Shown: one piece after another, positions 8,576 to 14,965 of the stretch
Numbering within the stretch: the first letter of the stretch is position 1
Layout: the number at the start of each line of letters is the position of its first letter
Source: an uncultured Oscillospiraceae bacterium
Lineage (GTDB): Bacteria; Bacillota; Clostridia; Oscillospirales; JAAYXM01
Assembly: GCA_934646115.1 (NCBI GenBank)
Contig: CAKUEM010000045.1
Location: 1 to 14,965, forward strand
Reading direction: 5' to 3'
DNA: 14,965 bases
The notes under the pieces: generated by a model
Databases searched by the model: none
Seen by the model: only the letters and a program-made list of their open reading frames with translations
Told to the model about the DNA's origin: nothing
Made by a program: the position numbers and the translations under genes

Positions 8576-9475
8576 TTATTTGCCGATTTTTCGGTTTAAA
8601 AGCTTCAAAGCGTTTTTTCGGCTTATTTTTTCATATGCTTCCTGCGTGATCTTCCCGCTCTCCACGCATTCATCCAGATAGCGGCTCAACGGGAAATAGT
8701 GCTTCGGTCCGCAAATATCCGTGCCGAAATACAGCCGATCCTGAAACTCTTCCATAAAGGCATAGCCAAACTCCGGGTCACGCATCACGGCATTCCCGCC
8801 GCTGCCCGCCGAAAGATCGCAGGTCAAATTCGGATATTTCCGCAGAAGCGCAATTACGCGCCCGCCCGGCGTCACCGGCCCTTCCGGGTAGCCGCTGCGC
8901 ACTTTTTCCGTGCAATCGCCGCTGATCTCCGCCCAGAACTTTTGCGAATGACCGATGAATTGCAGATTGGGAAACGCCTTGAGCGCCTTTTCCAGGCGTT
9001 TCAGCCCCAATTCATCCACCAGCCCGTAATCGTTGCCCATATCCCCCAAATGGAACAGCACCGGCATTTCGCATTTTTCGCAATGATAAAACAGGTTCAT
9101 CACACGCGGATCGTCAAAATACAGATTGCACGTGATTTCGCCCACACCCTTTGCTCCTCGCTCCTGATAATAGCGGATAAAATACGAAAGATCGGTATCC
9201 GGCGAATTTTTTGCCCAACGCGGGTCGATGTTGCAGAACCAGTCATAGGTTTCCGGGTGGTTTTTAACCATCTCATACGAATCGTCGTTGGATACATAAT
9301 GATATCCGCAATCCGTTGTGATCGGCGGAAGCTGCACGCCCTTTTCAATGCCGAGCTCGTTATACATCCGGCGCAGCTCATCCGGCGTGGTATAATCCTC
9401 GCCGTCGCTCCAAAACCGCGGGATACTTTTTCTGGGCGCAGAATGAACATGAATATCAATTTTAGGTACGATCAT
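8576..9475 (-). CDS. Metal-dependent amidohydrolase (Amidohydrolase_2 family, TIM barrel)
   Basis: Protein of 299 residues, typical for the family. It opens with the metal-binding HxH (IDIHVH, H9 and H11). Further likely ligands or catalytic residues are E113 (GVGEI), H142 (FHLGD), H176 (IGHS) and D253 (YFGTD), in the order expected for a TIM-barrel hydrolase, and it ends with the usual I-x-x-x-NA-x-x-LL helix. No signal peptide, so cytosolic. AGGAGGGG lies just upstream of the ATG. Family members hydrolyse or decarboxylate small carboxylated or cyclic compounds (ACMSD, LigI/LigJ types). The particular reaction cannot be read here. It is the last gene of the AtuA/DUF4387/symporter operon, 49 bp after the symporter, so it probably acts on the imported compound or a product of it. 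Confidence 0.88.
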   Translation of the reverse strand: MIVPKIDIHVHSAPRKSIPRFWSDGEDYTTPDELRRMYNELGIEKGVQLPPITTDCGYHYVSNDDSYEMVKNHPETYDWFCNIDPRWAKNSPDTDLSYFIRYYQERGAKGVGEITCNLYFDDPRVMNLFYHCEKCEMPVLFHLGDMGNDYGLVDELGLKRLEKALKAFPNLQFIGHSQKFWAEISGDCTEKVRSGYPEGPVTPGGRVIALLRKYPNLTCDLSAGSGGNAVMRDPEFGYAFMEEFQDRLYFGTDICGPKHYFPLSRYLDECVESGKITQEAYEKISRKNALKLLNRKIGK

Positions 9476-9524
9476 TTCTTTCCCCTCCTGTCTGTGACAA
9501 GTATACCGTGCGGCAGGCGGTTTT

Positions 9525-10928
9525 TCAATGCTTCTCGGAAAGCCGCTTGCCCTCTCGTCGGCATAAAAAGATCTGTGCCGTCACCGCAACCGCTGCCGCA
9601 GCGAGCATCCCGATGAGCAGCGGATCAAAGCGCACATCAAAAACGCTGGTAAGGATCATAACGACAATACCGCTGCCCGTTGAAAGCAGTGCGCTGTGTG
9701 CATCCAGTTTCCCCGGCAAAAACAACGCGCACAAAAACGGGATAAACAGCGCTGCGGCGCGCAGCCCCATAGAAAGAAATCCCCAGGTAAGAACCTGCGA
9801 TTGCAGCGTGCCGAGCGTCAGGCTCGCCGCGACCAGCATAACAAAAAGAATGCTGATGCGCGTTACAAGCAGTACCTTCTTTTCATCGGCATGCGGGTTG
9901 CTGTATCGGCGATACAGATCCTGCGCGATCGTTGTGCCAAGTCCGAGCGCAGTTCCGGCGCCGGTCCCGATCACGGTGATCAGAAGTCCCGCCAAAATCA
10001 CGCCGCCCAAAACAGGGGGCATATTTTCTATCACAAACAGCGGAAACGCCAAGTTGGCATGCATTTCCGGATGGCAGATGCGCATAAAATATCCGATCAA
10101 AATGCTGCCGAATCCAACCGGCGGGATCAACACGGCGCAGAGCAGGCATCCTCTCCTTGCTGCCCGATCGCTCTTCGCCGCGATGATCGCCTGGATATAC
10201 GTCTGTGTTGCAAGCACGCCGAGTATCACGGAAATTCCGGCGCCCAGGTCGGTCTGCACGCCGCGCCCGAGCAAATTAAAATACGTATTATGCGGAAGCT
10301 GCGCATAATACGCGGGAAACCCGCCCGCATTCCGCAAGCAGATCGCGCTTCCGATCACAACGGCCGCATACAGCAAAACGGTTTTCACAATGCCGAGCAT
10401 GCCGGTGCTTTTCACTCCTCCCAGCACGTAGCAAAACATCAAAAGTACGCTGATCGCGGCGCAAACCACAGCCGGAAGCCCAAACATCGCCATGATCAGC
10501 GCATTCGCGGCTAAAATCTGCGCGATGATGTTCATAATCAGCCCCAGCATTGAAAGCAGCGCCGTGATCGTCCCGGTTTTTTGACCGAACTCCTGCGCGA
10601 TCACCTGTGAAATGGTGGCGCAGCCGGATCTTCTTACCGGTCCGACCATGGCGACGGCAAGGATCACGCATCCCAGCGCCGCGCCCAGCGTAAACCACCA
10701 GGCAGAAAGCCCGCAGCGAAACGAAAGCTCTGCCGTTCCGATCGTGGAAGATCCTCCCACCAATGTACCGATGATGTTTCCCGTTACAAGCAGCACGCCG
10801 GCACGATGCCCGCCGGTGTCAAAATCATTGGCTTTTTTCACTGTCTTCCCGCTGCTGATCCCCATGAAAAGAAAAACGGCAAGGGTCAAAGCAGCGGGCA
10901 GCATGTGAAATATCGATACGCCTTGCAT
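9525..10928 (-). CDS. Sodium:solute symporter (SSS family) permease
   Basis: Protein of 467 residues, almost entirely hydrophobic segments, consistent with about 12-13 membrane helices. The N-terminal VTGNIIGTLVGGSSTIGTAE followed by AWWFTLGAALGC is characteristic of a sodium:solute symporter subgroup, as is the conserved ITVIGTGAGTALGLGTTIAQ loop near the middle and the polar DLYRRY after it. It should couple uptake of an organic solute to sodium entry. Its ATG follows the stop codon of the DUF4387 gene directly (TAAATG) with no good ribosome binding site, so translation is probably coupled. The substrate is likely the compound handled by the neighbouring AtuA, DUF4387 and amidohydrolase proteins. 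Confidence 0.9.
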   Translation of the reverse strand: MQGVSIFHMLPAALTLAVFLFMGISSGKTVKKANDFDTGGHRAGVLLVTGNIIGTLVGGSSTIGTAELSFRCGLSAWWFTLGAALGCVILAVAMVGPVRRSGCATISQVIAQEFGQKTGTITALLSMLGLIMNIIAQILAANALIMAMFGLPAVVCAAISVLLMFCYVLGGVKSTGMLGIVKTVLLYAAVVIGSAICLRNAGGFPAYYAQLPHNTYFNLLGRGVQTDLGAGISVILGVLATQTYIQAIIAAKSDRAARRGCLLCAVLIPPVGFGSILIGYFMRICHPEMHANLAFPLFVIENMPPVLGGVILAGLLITVIGTGAGTALGLGTTIAQDLYRRYSNPHADEKKVLLVTRISILFVMLVAASLTLGTLQSQVLTWGFLSMGLRAAALFIPFLCALFLPGKLDAHSALLSTGSGIVVMILTSVFDVRFDPLLIGMLAAAAVAVTAQIFLCRREGKRLSEKH

Positions 10929-11255
10929 TTATTCGTCCATGGGTATTTCGATATCATAGAGCGGCGGATACTGCTGGCATCCAAACACATCGCCCTCGCC
11001 GAACGAGCCGCTCGGACGCAGGCGCTTGATCGTAAACTTGATCGCATACGCCGGATCAAACATAACAAAATCCGCGATTCGCTCTTCCGGAATCTGATAA
11101 AGCTTTGCGATCGATTCTTTTGTGATCGCGCCGCTCTGCTTTACTTTTTCATAGGTTTCCTTCTCGCGGAAAATAATATCAAAGGTGATTCGGTCCGTCC
11201 CGGCGTTTTTGCTTCGAATCGTCTTTGCAAGATCAACCAGTTTTACTGTTTTCAT
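10929..11255 (-). CDS. DUF4387 family protein
   Basis: Protein of 108 residues, the usual full length of this family. Recognisable family signatures are IRSKNAG near the N-terminus, ITFDIIF, the IAKLYQIPEERI helix, a central PAYAIKFTIKR and the C-terminal DVFGCQQYPPLYDIEI. No membrane or secretion signal. The function is not established. DUF4387 genes are commonly found beside AtuA-family genes, as here. The ATG has GGGGGGAG upstream and lies 12 bp after the AtuA-family stop codon, so the two are surely co-transcribed and may form a complex or act as two parts of one enzyme (inference). The next gene starts at the base following its stop. Confidence 0.88.
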   Translation of the reverse strand: MKTVKLVDLAKTIRSKNAGTDRITFDIIFREKETYEKVKQSGAITKESIAKLYQIPEERIADFVMFDPAYAIKFTIKRLRPSGSFGEGDVFGCQQYPPLYDIEIPMDE

Positions 11256-11267
11256 CGTGCTCCCCCC

Positions 11268-12638
11268 TTATTCGCCGATCTCGACCGTGCTGATCGGGAA
11301 CAGCTCCAGCGGATCATCCACCGGAACGACATGGTTTAACGTCCACTTATAAGCCGGCGAAATTTGCGTCACCTCGTCTAATACAAACGCCGCGGTGCCC
11401 GCCGTGCCCTTCACTTCCGGAAGGCGCGCGTAAAAGATCTGGCGCGTTCCGATCAGGGCCACTTCTTCCGCAACCTCTTTTGTCGGCGCAACGCCTTCTA
11501 CAACGACCAGAAGCTCATGCGACTTGGTTTCTTTGATCGGTTCCAGATCGCCCATTACGCCGTTCTTGCCGAAAATGCGGTAGCTAAGCTCATATCCGCC
11601 GTTCGGATAGCGCTCTGCCACCTGAGATTTCGCCCAATCGATGACCTTGTCAATATTCGCAATGGTATACGGATCTCGAATGCCCGCCATGCCCATATAG
11701 CGCTCGCCCACTTTACCGGAGCCCTCGAGCTTCACTTTTACCTTGCCCTCGATCGGAACAAATTTTGCGCCGGTGATACGGCAGGTTTTCTCGTCATACT
11801 GCTCATACACGCAGTTTTTCATGTCGATCAAGCCGCCGGCAACGTATTCGTAATACGGGTTGGTGCGCTCATACATGGCGTGGCCCGCAACAGACGCGAT
11901 GGTACAGCGCTGCTTCGGGTTCATCGCCGTGACCTTCACATCATCCTGCGTGATCGTTCCGATCACGGTCTCCTTTGCGCCATACGGCTCGCAGCAGAAG
12001 GAAGCGCATTCCAGCACCTTGCCGCAATAATAAGCAATATGCTCCGGAAACCCCTCATAGATCGCCGGCGCGGCAAACACGCACGCATCACTCGAGCGAC
12101 CGCCGATGATCACATCCGCGCCCATTTCAAGCGCCTTGATATAGGGGTGTACGCCCGCAACCGCAACGATCCGATCCGTTTTGTCCAGCTCCTCGATCGT
12201 CAGATCCTCGCGAGAATCCAGCCCCTCGATCACCTCGCCGTTTGCCATCTTGTTTTTCAAATAATCCTTGCTGACCTCAGAATAGAAATAAGCAAGCTTA
12301 AACTTTTTCATGCGATGCTTCTTCGCGATCTCGCGGATAAAATCAACATACATATCCACACGGCTGTTTGTTCCCGTGTCTCCCGCCGAGCCGATGATCA
12401 TCGGCACACCCTGTTCGCGCGCTGCAAGCAGCATCAGCTCCAGGTCGTGTTTTTGCCATTTCTCATGGCTTGCGCACTTGTCAACGCCAAGCGGCACCGG
12501 GCCGATATCGTCACTGCCCGAATCACAGCAGTAATAGTCCGGTTTTGTTTTCGCCCCGATCCAAAAGCTCTCTTCTTTGGTCGGCGCAAAGCCCAAATGC
12601 CCGTTGGAACAATGGATCCGTAGTATTTCCTTTTTCAT
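11268..12638 (-). CDS. AtuA-family (DUF1446) protein
   Basis: Protein of 456 residues. Features seen: N-terminal RIHCSNGHLGFAP, then CCDSGSDDIGPVPLG (cf. the DAGSTDPGP pattern in relatives), IIGSAGDTGTNSRVD, and IIGGRSSDACVFAAPAI, all in the order typical of the acyclic-terpene-utilisation AtuA family. It is a cytosolic protein with no signal peptide. The name derives from a Pseudomonas terpene gene cluster, but the biochemical role of this branch is unknown and nothing here points to terpenes: no acyl-CoA carboxylase or dehydrogenase genes are present. GGGAGG precedes the ATG. It is the first gene of the operon, directly downstream of a strong promoter and the triple GTTATAAC operator. It likely acts with the adjoining DUF4387 protein. 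Confidence 0.85.
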   Translation of the reverse strand: MKKEILRIHCSNGHLGFAPTKEESFWIGAKTKPDYYCCDSGSDDIGPVPLGVDKCASHEKWQKHDLELMLLAAREQGVPMIIGSAGDTGTNSRVDMYVDFIREIAKKHRMKKFKLAYFYSEVSKDYLKNKMANGEVIEGLDSREDLTIEELDKTDRIVAVAGVHPYIKALEMGADVIIGGRSSDACVFAAPAIYEGFPEHIAYYCGKVLECASFCCEPYGAKETVIGTITQDDVKVTAMNPKQRCTIASVAGHAMYERTNPYYEYVAGGLIDMKNCVYEQYDEKTCRITGAKFVPIEGKVKVKLEGSGKVGERYMGMAGIRDPYTIANIDKVIDWAKSQVAERYPNGGYELSYRIFGKNGVMGDLEPIKETKSHELLVVVEGVAPTKEVAEEVALIGTRQIFYARLPEVKGTAGTAAFVLDEVTQISPAYKWTLNHVVPVDDPLELFPISTVEIGE

Positions 12639-12653
12639 GATGAGCCTCCCAGG

Positions 12654-12689
12654 ATAAGTTATAACCTGTTATAACAAGTTATAACTTAT
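12654..12689. promoter_or_regulatory. Probable GntR operator: 36-bp palindrome with three GTTATAAC boxes
   Basis: GTTATAAC, itself a palindrome, occurs at 12658-12665, 12668-12675 and 12678-12685, exactly 10 bp apart, inside a 36-bp palindrome with one mismatched pair. It overlaps the edge of the -10 box at 12688-12693 and covers the expected transcription start, so a bound repressor would block initiation. The layout and the adjacent gntR gene make this the likely binding site of that regulator. Confidence 0.75.
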
Positions 12690-12715
12690 TGTACCACATT
12701 TTTTTGATCTGTCAA
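12688..12715 (-). promoter_or_regulatory. Sigma-A-type promoter of the AtuA-DUF4387-SSS-amidohydrolase operon
   Basis: On the minus strand, TTGACA (12710-12715), a 16-bp spacer and TACAAT (12688-12693), with a TG one base before the -10 hexamer (extended -10). The -35 lies only four bases beyond the gntR stop codon. Expected start of transcription is near 12681, inside the operator, giving a ~40-nt leader to the ATG at 12638. Confidence 0.85.
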
Positions 12716-12719
12716 CCCC

Positions 12720-13463
12720 CTAAAGCTCTCTTTCGAAATGAAATGCAAATACGTCGGCGCGATAATACGCCATTTTATATTCCACCGGATGTTCCTTCGG
12801 GTCGTAATACATCGATTCCAGCGTTAGAAGCGCCTGCTTGGGCAACTCCTGCCGAAAAATTTGCGCAAGCTCCCCTTCCATATTGGCGGCGGACATTTTT
12901 TGCTCCACGCGCCCGAGCGAGATCGAAAGCGCTTGGTACATGTCAAACGTAGAAAAGGCCATGCGCTGCTCCTGCATCGCAAGCATTTTTTCATGCATTC
13001 GCGCGGCAAGTCCCCCCTCCATATGAGACACGTAATATACAACCGGCATGTTTTGCGCAAAGCCCAGCAGCTCGAGGCGCGCAAGCGTCTGATCTTTTTT
13101 AAGCGCGAGCATCTTCCGCACCGCGTCATTCTGCACCTCCGGCGTGTAAGAAAAAATCTCCGTGTAGCCCTGCATGCCTCCGTGCGCAAGCGTTTCTCCA
13201 AACGTGAGGATGCGCGTCATCTTCTGATGGATCTCCGCCGTTTTCACAAACGTTCCTTTTCCGGGCACAGAATACGTCATCCCGTTTTGTTCTAAAATTT
13301 TCAGCGCCTGCCGCACGGTGATGCGGCTGACCTGATATTTTGCGCAAAGCTCCTGTTCAGACGGCAGACGGTCATCCTGCCCATAGATCCCCTGCTGGAT
13401 CTCAAGCTCCAGAATATCCTTGAGCTGCACATACATTGGTTTTGCAGAACGTGGGTCAATCAT
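12720..13463 (-). CDS. GntR-family transcriptional regulator (HutC/UTRA subfamily)
   Basis: Protein of 247 residues from the ATG at 13461-13463, chosen because GAGG lies seven bases upstream and the N-terminus (MIDPRSAKPMYVQLKDIL) fits family members of ~240 residues. Residues ~8-73 are the winged helix (LPSEQELCAKYQVSRITVRQAL, then the wing with GKGTF). Residues ~90-240 form a UTRA ligand-binding domain, including ARLELLGFAQNMPVVY and the closing EYKMAYYRADVFAFHFERE. It is immediately upstream of, and same-strand with, the AtuA-family operon and should repress it through the palindromic operator until a substrate or intermediate binds. No terminator separates the two, so readthrough may occur. 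An upstream in-frame ATG at 13494-13496 would add MPRRRGGKEVS but has a weaker ribosome binding site. Confidence 0.9.
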   Translation of the reverse strand: MIDPRSAKPMYVQLKDILELEIQQGIYGQDDRLPSEQELCAKYQVSRITVRQALKILEQNGMTYSVPGKGTFVKTAEIHQKMTRILTFGETLAHGGMQGYTEIFSYTPEVQNDAVRKMLALKKDQTLARLELLGFAQNMPVVYYVSHMEGGLAARMHEKMLAMQEQRMAFSTFDMYQALSISLGRVEQKMSAANMEGELAQIFRQELPKQALLTLESMYYDPKEHPVEYKMAYYRADVFAFHFEREL

Positions 13464-13478
13464 AGATACCTCTTTTCC

Positions 13479-13494
13479 GCCGCGGCGCCGCGGC
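13479..13494. repeat. GC-only 16-bp perfect palindrome in the gntR leader
   Basis: GCCGCGGCGCCGCGGC lies six bases upstream of the gntR ribosome binding site (GAGG, 13469-13472). As RNA it can fold into a short GC-rich hairpin beside the site, which could lower or modulate translation of the regulator. It contrasts with the AT-rich surroundings. Confidence 0.5.
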
Positions 13495-13538
13495 ATGTTG
13501 TTCTCTGTTTTCAGTCCGCCTCTTCCCTTTTTGGAAGT

Positions 13539-13568
13539 ATTATACCACGCAAACGCAAAAAGACGCAA
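13539..13568 (-). promoter_or_regulatory. Probable gntR promoter
   Basis: On the minus strand, a perfect TATAAT (13539-13544) preceded by TGG (extended -10), with TTGCGT (13563-13568) as a fair -35 at an 18-bp spacing. The predicted leader to the ATG at 13463 is about 70 nt and contains the GC palindrome. Confidence 0.6.
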
Positions 13569-13636
13569 ATTCGTTTGCCGATTCTCGCGCAAAATCCGTC
13601 CGTGCGCGTTTTGCATCCGCAGTATATGCCTTCTCA

Positions 13637-13647
13637 TTATAACAAGT
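13637..13647. promoter_or_regulatory. Possible single operator half-site upstream of gntR
   Basis: TTATAACAAGT matches 11 of 11 bases of the centre of the triple-box operator (12669-12679). It lies about 70 bp upstream of the putative gntR -35 and stands alone, so it could be a weak autoregulatory site or chance in AT-rich DNA. Confidence 0.25.
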
Positions 13648-13861
13648 ACCCCGGGCGGTGGCAATCCGGTCGTTTCCCGATGCGCCGCACTGCAAAAATT
13701 GCATTTCGGCACATTTCATAATATATGCGCTATGTTTTTGTTTATTTTGACGATATATTTTTTATGTTTTTCTATAAGAAGATAACACACCGTTTTGTAT
13801 AATTCAAATAATTTGCACTTAACTTTTGTTTACAATTTTATTATAAAATAACAACTTACAC

Positions 13862-13890
13862 TTGAAAATTTTAGAAGAAGATGGTATAGT
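13862..13890 (+). promoter_or_regulatory. Promoter of the CBM9-domain secreted protein gene
   Basis: TTGAAA (13862-13867), a 17-bp spacer and TATAGT (13885-13890) with TG one base before the -10 hexamer. The preceding ~160 bp is strongly AT-rich, which may act as an UP-like element. No other promoter of this quality lies between here and the gene. Confidence 0.75.
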
Positions 13891-13896
13891 TTAATC

Positions 13897-14093
13897 AAAG
13901 GATACTGGGCAAAAAAGGGGGGAGACTGTCCTGAAGAAGACCTGCTTTTATGTTAATCGTTTTGCAAAAGTGATTCCATATCGCGGTTTTCTATCAAAAA
14001 TAGCCATAATTTGTGTTTTTTAATGCACGTTTCGCAAATATGCCCGGTTTGCGTACTTGCATATAAAAAATTTTTAGGAGATGAGGAAGGTAT
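13897..14093 (+). other. Long 5' leader of the CBM9-domain gene
   Basis: The predicted transcript start near 13897 leaves about 197 nt before the ATG. The leader starts with a purine-rich run, has a small hairpin (CGCAAA at 14033-14038 with TTTGCG at 14048-14053, 9-nt loop) and ends in AGGAGATGAGGAAGG as ribosome binding region. I recognise no known riboswitch. The rest of 13713-13861 is AT-rich and holds no gene. Confidence 0.5.
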
Positions 14094-14965
14094 ATGAAAA
14101 AGAGAAAATTATTGTCATTACTGCTCGTCGGCGCTCAGTTAGCTACGCTGATTTCTACAGCGGCGCTTCCGGCTTCGGCTGCCGACCCCAGCTATGCAGA
14201 TTCCATGACGATCAACAAAACGGCTTCGGCGCCTACTATCGACGGGAAGCTGAATGACTTAACCTGGGACATGCGCGACTTCACCGGCATCGGTGTATCA
14301 GGAAGCGACTCTGTACAATATGACATTCAGTGGGATGATTCTTATCTTTACTTTGCGCTTTCCGTGGAAAACGACGACCTGATCGTGCCCGGTTATAACG
14401 GCGAAGGCAACGACGGACTTTGGGGCGGCGGCGACGGTGTTCGTTTATACTTCAGCCCGAAGAAACACCAGGGTGATAAAACCCCGGCGGATGGCGATAT
14501 CGACTTTAAAGTCGTAATCGGCAAAGATGGCAAGAGCGGCAACGCGCTTCTCCTTTTTGACGACATCGTATGTGCCGGCGATAGAGCCGTTGTGGATTCT
14601 ATCCGCAACAACGGTGACGCTGCAAACCCTGATTTTAAAGTAGATGTTGTCAGCGATACCGCATGGAATATGGAAATGCGTATCTCTTGGGAATATCTTC
14701 ACATCTCCCCGATCGAAGTCGGAACGGATTTTGCGTTTGACTTCCACGTAGACAACAAAATGCAGGATGGCAGCACGAGGCGTTTATGGACGAATAATAC
14801 CTATACTGACACAAGCTTGCTCTGGCTGAGCACGAAGTATTATGGTCTTGCTATCCTTGGGGATGTTCCGGATACTAGCGATTCGATGCCCGCACCGTGG
14901 GTCGATTCCACGCCGACCATCGATGGCAATCTGGGCGATTGGGGCACCCTGGCGCAGAGTATGGA
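14094..14965 (+). CDS. Secreted protein with CBM9-like carbohydrate-binding domains, C-terminus cut by window edge
   Basis: At least 290 residues, open to the right edge. Residues 1-29 are a signal peptide (MKKRKLL, hydrophobic core, ASA|AD cleavage). A CBM9-like domain spans about 40-255: it opens with APTIDGKLNDLTWD and contains YDIQWDDSYLYFALSVEND, the GDGVRLYFSP strand, the AWNMEMRISWEYL strand and DFAFDFHVDN. A second copy starts at about 274 with PTIDGNLGDWG. In this fold the domain binds xylan, cellulose or other glycans, usually attached to a hydrolase, lyase or surface-layer module, none of which is visible here. ATG is supported by AGGAG and GAGGAAGG upstream. It has its own promoter, divergent from gntR. 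Its codon use is less rich in GC-ending codons than the lyase gene by eye. Confidence 0.85.
   Translation, partial: MKKRKLLSLLLVGAQLATLISTAALPASAADPSYADSMTINKTASAPTIDGKLNDLTWDMRDFTGIGVSGSDSVQYDIQWDDSYLYFALSVENDDLIVPGYNGEGNDGLWGGGDGVRLYFSPKKHQGDKTPADGDIDFKVVIGKDGKSGNALLLFDDIVCAGDRAVVDSIRNNGDAANPDFKVDVVSDTAWNMEMRISWEYLHISPIEVGTDFAFDFHVDNKMQDGSTRRLWTNNTYTDTSLLWLSTKYYGLAILGDVPDTSDSMPAPWVDSTPTIDGNLGDWGTLAQSM

Noticed and set aside
1..9475. A single polysaccharide utilisation locus linking the lyase with the AtuA/amidohydrolase operon
   Set aside because: No unsaturated-uronate hydrolase (GH88/GH105), Kdu-type enzymes or oligosaccharide transporter is present. The operon has its own regulator and is separated by convergent terminators, so adjacency alone does not support a shared pathway.
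8699..9616. Open frame of 305 codons on the plus strand opposite the amidohydrolase
   Set aside because: Antisense shadow; it crosses two real minus-strand genes and the gap between them, and has no ribosome binding site or family features.
11517..12623. Long open frame of 368 codons on the plus strand opposite the AtuA-family gene
   Set aside because: Its product is Arg/His/Ile-rich low-quality sequence with no recognisable domain. The minus-strand frame matches a known family along its whole length. The plus frame is a mirror of GC-rich codon bias.
13464..13712. Extension of gntR to an upstream start giving 330 residues
   Set aside because: The extra 83 residues are not family-like, would cover the predicted promoter, and the ATG at 13463 has a good ribosome binding site and yields the normal length.
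13931..14023. Possible 30-codon leader peptide starting with CTG after a GGGGGGAG run in the CBM9 gene leader
   Set aside because: There is no ATG, GTG or TTG start in the frame, the spacing to the purine run is only tolerable, and no regulatory codon pattern is evident.
13897..14093. A known riboswitch (such as cyclic-di-GMP class) in the long leader
   Set aside because: I could not find the conserved sequence blocks of the classes I know; only a weak 6-bp hairpin is visible.

Overview
The window looks like a chromosomal stretch from a carbohydrate-degrading, Gram-positive-type anaerobe, most likely Bacillota/Clostridia. This rests on strong AGGAGG-type ribosome binding sites, sigma-A-like promoters, a GC content near one half, very large modular secreted proteins with Sec signal peptides, and an AraC/GntR/SSS gene repertoire. 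No rRNA, tRNA, CRISPR array, insertion sequence or phage gene was seen.

Left half (1-7226, minus strand): a single uninterrupted reading frame of at least 2408 codons runs off the left edge. It encodes a secreted multimodular heparinase II/III-like polysaccharide lyase. Order of parts: signal peptide, three copies of an unnamed ~195-residue beta-rich module interleaved with bacterial Ig-like repeats, a heparinase-type catalytic region carrying two CxxC pairs, an Ig-like domain, and a Gly-rich then Pro-Gln linker leading to an unseen C-terminus. A divergent AraC-family regulator (7498-8433, plus) shares its 271-bp upstream region with the lyase and is the obvious candidate regulator.

Middle (8576-13463, minus strand): a compact locus in transcription order gntR (HutC/UTRA type), an AtuA-family (DUF1446) gene, a DUF4387 gene, a sodium:solute symporter and a metal-dependent amidohydrolase. 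The last four form a tight operon. The promoter in front of the AtuA-family gene is near consensus and is followed by a 36-bp almost perfect palindrome containing three GTTATAAC boxes at exactly 10-bp intervals, very probably the GntR operator. The locus looks like an uptake-and-breakdown module for one small, probably acidic, compound whose identity cannot be read from the sequence. Convergent hairpins at 8434-8529 separate it from araC.

Right end (13464-14965): an AT-rich intergenic stretch holds the gntR promoter (minus) and a good extended -10 promoter (plus) that gives a ~197-nt leader. Then comes the start of a second secreted protein with CBM9-like domains, cut by the right edge.

The most interesting items are the AtuA/DUF4387/amidohydrolase/SSS locus with its triple-box operator, and the undescribed repeated module in the giant lyase.
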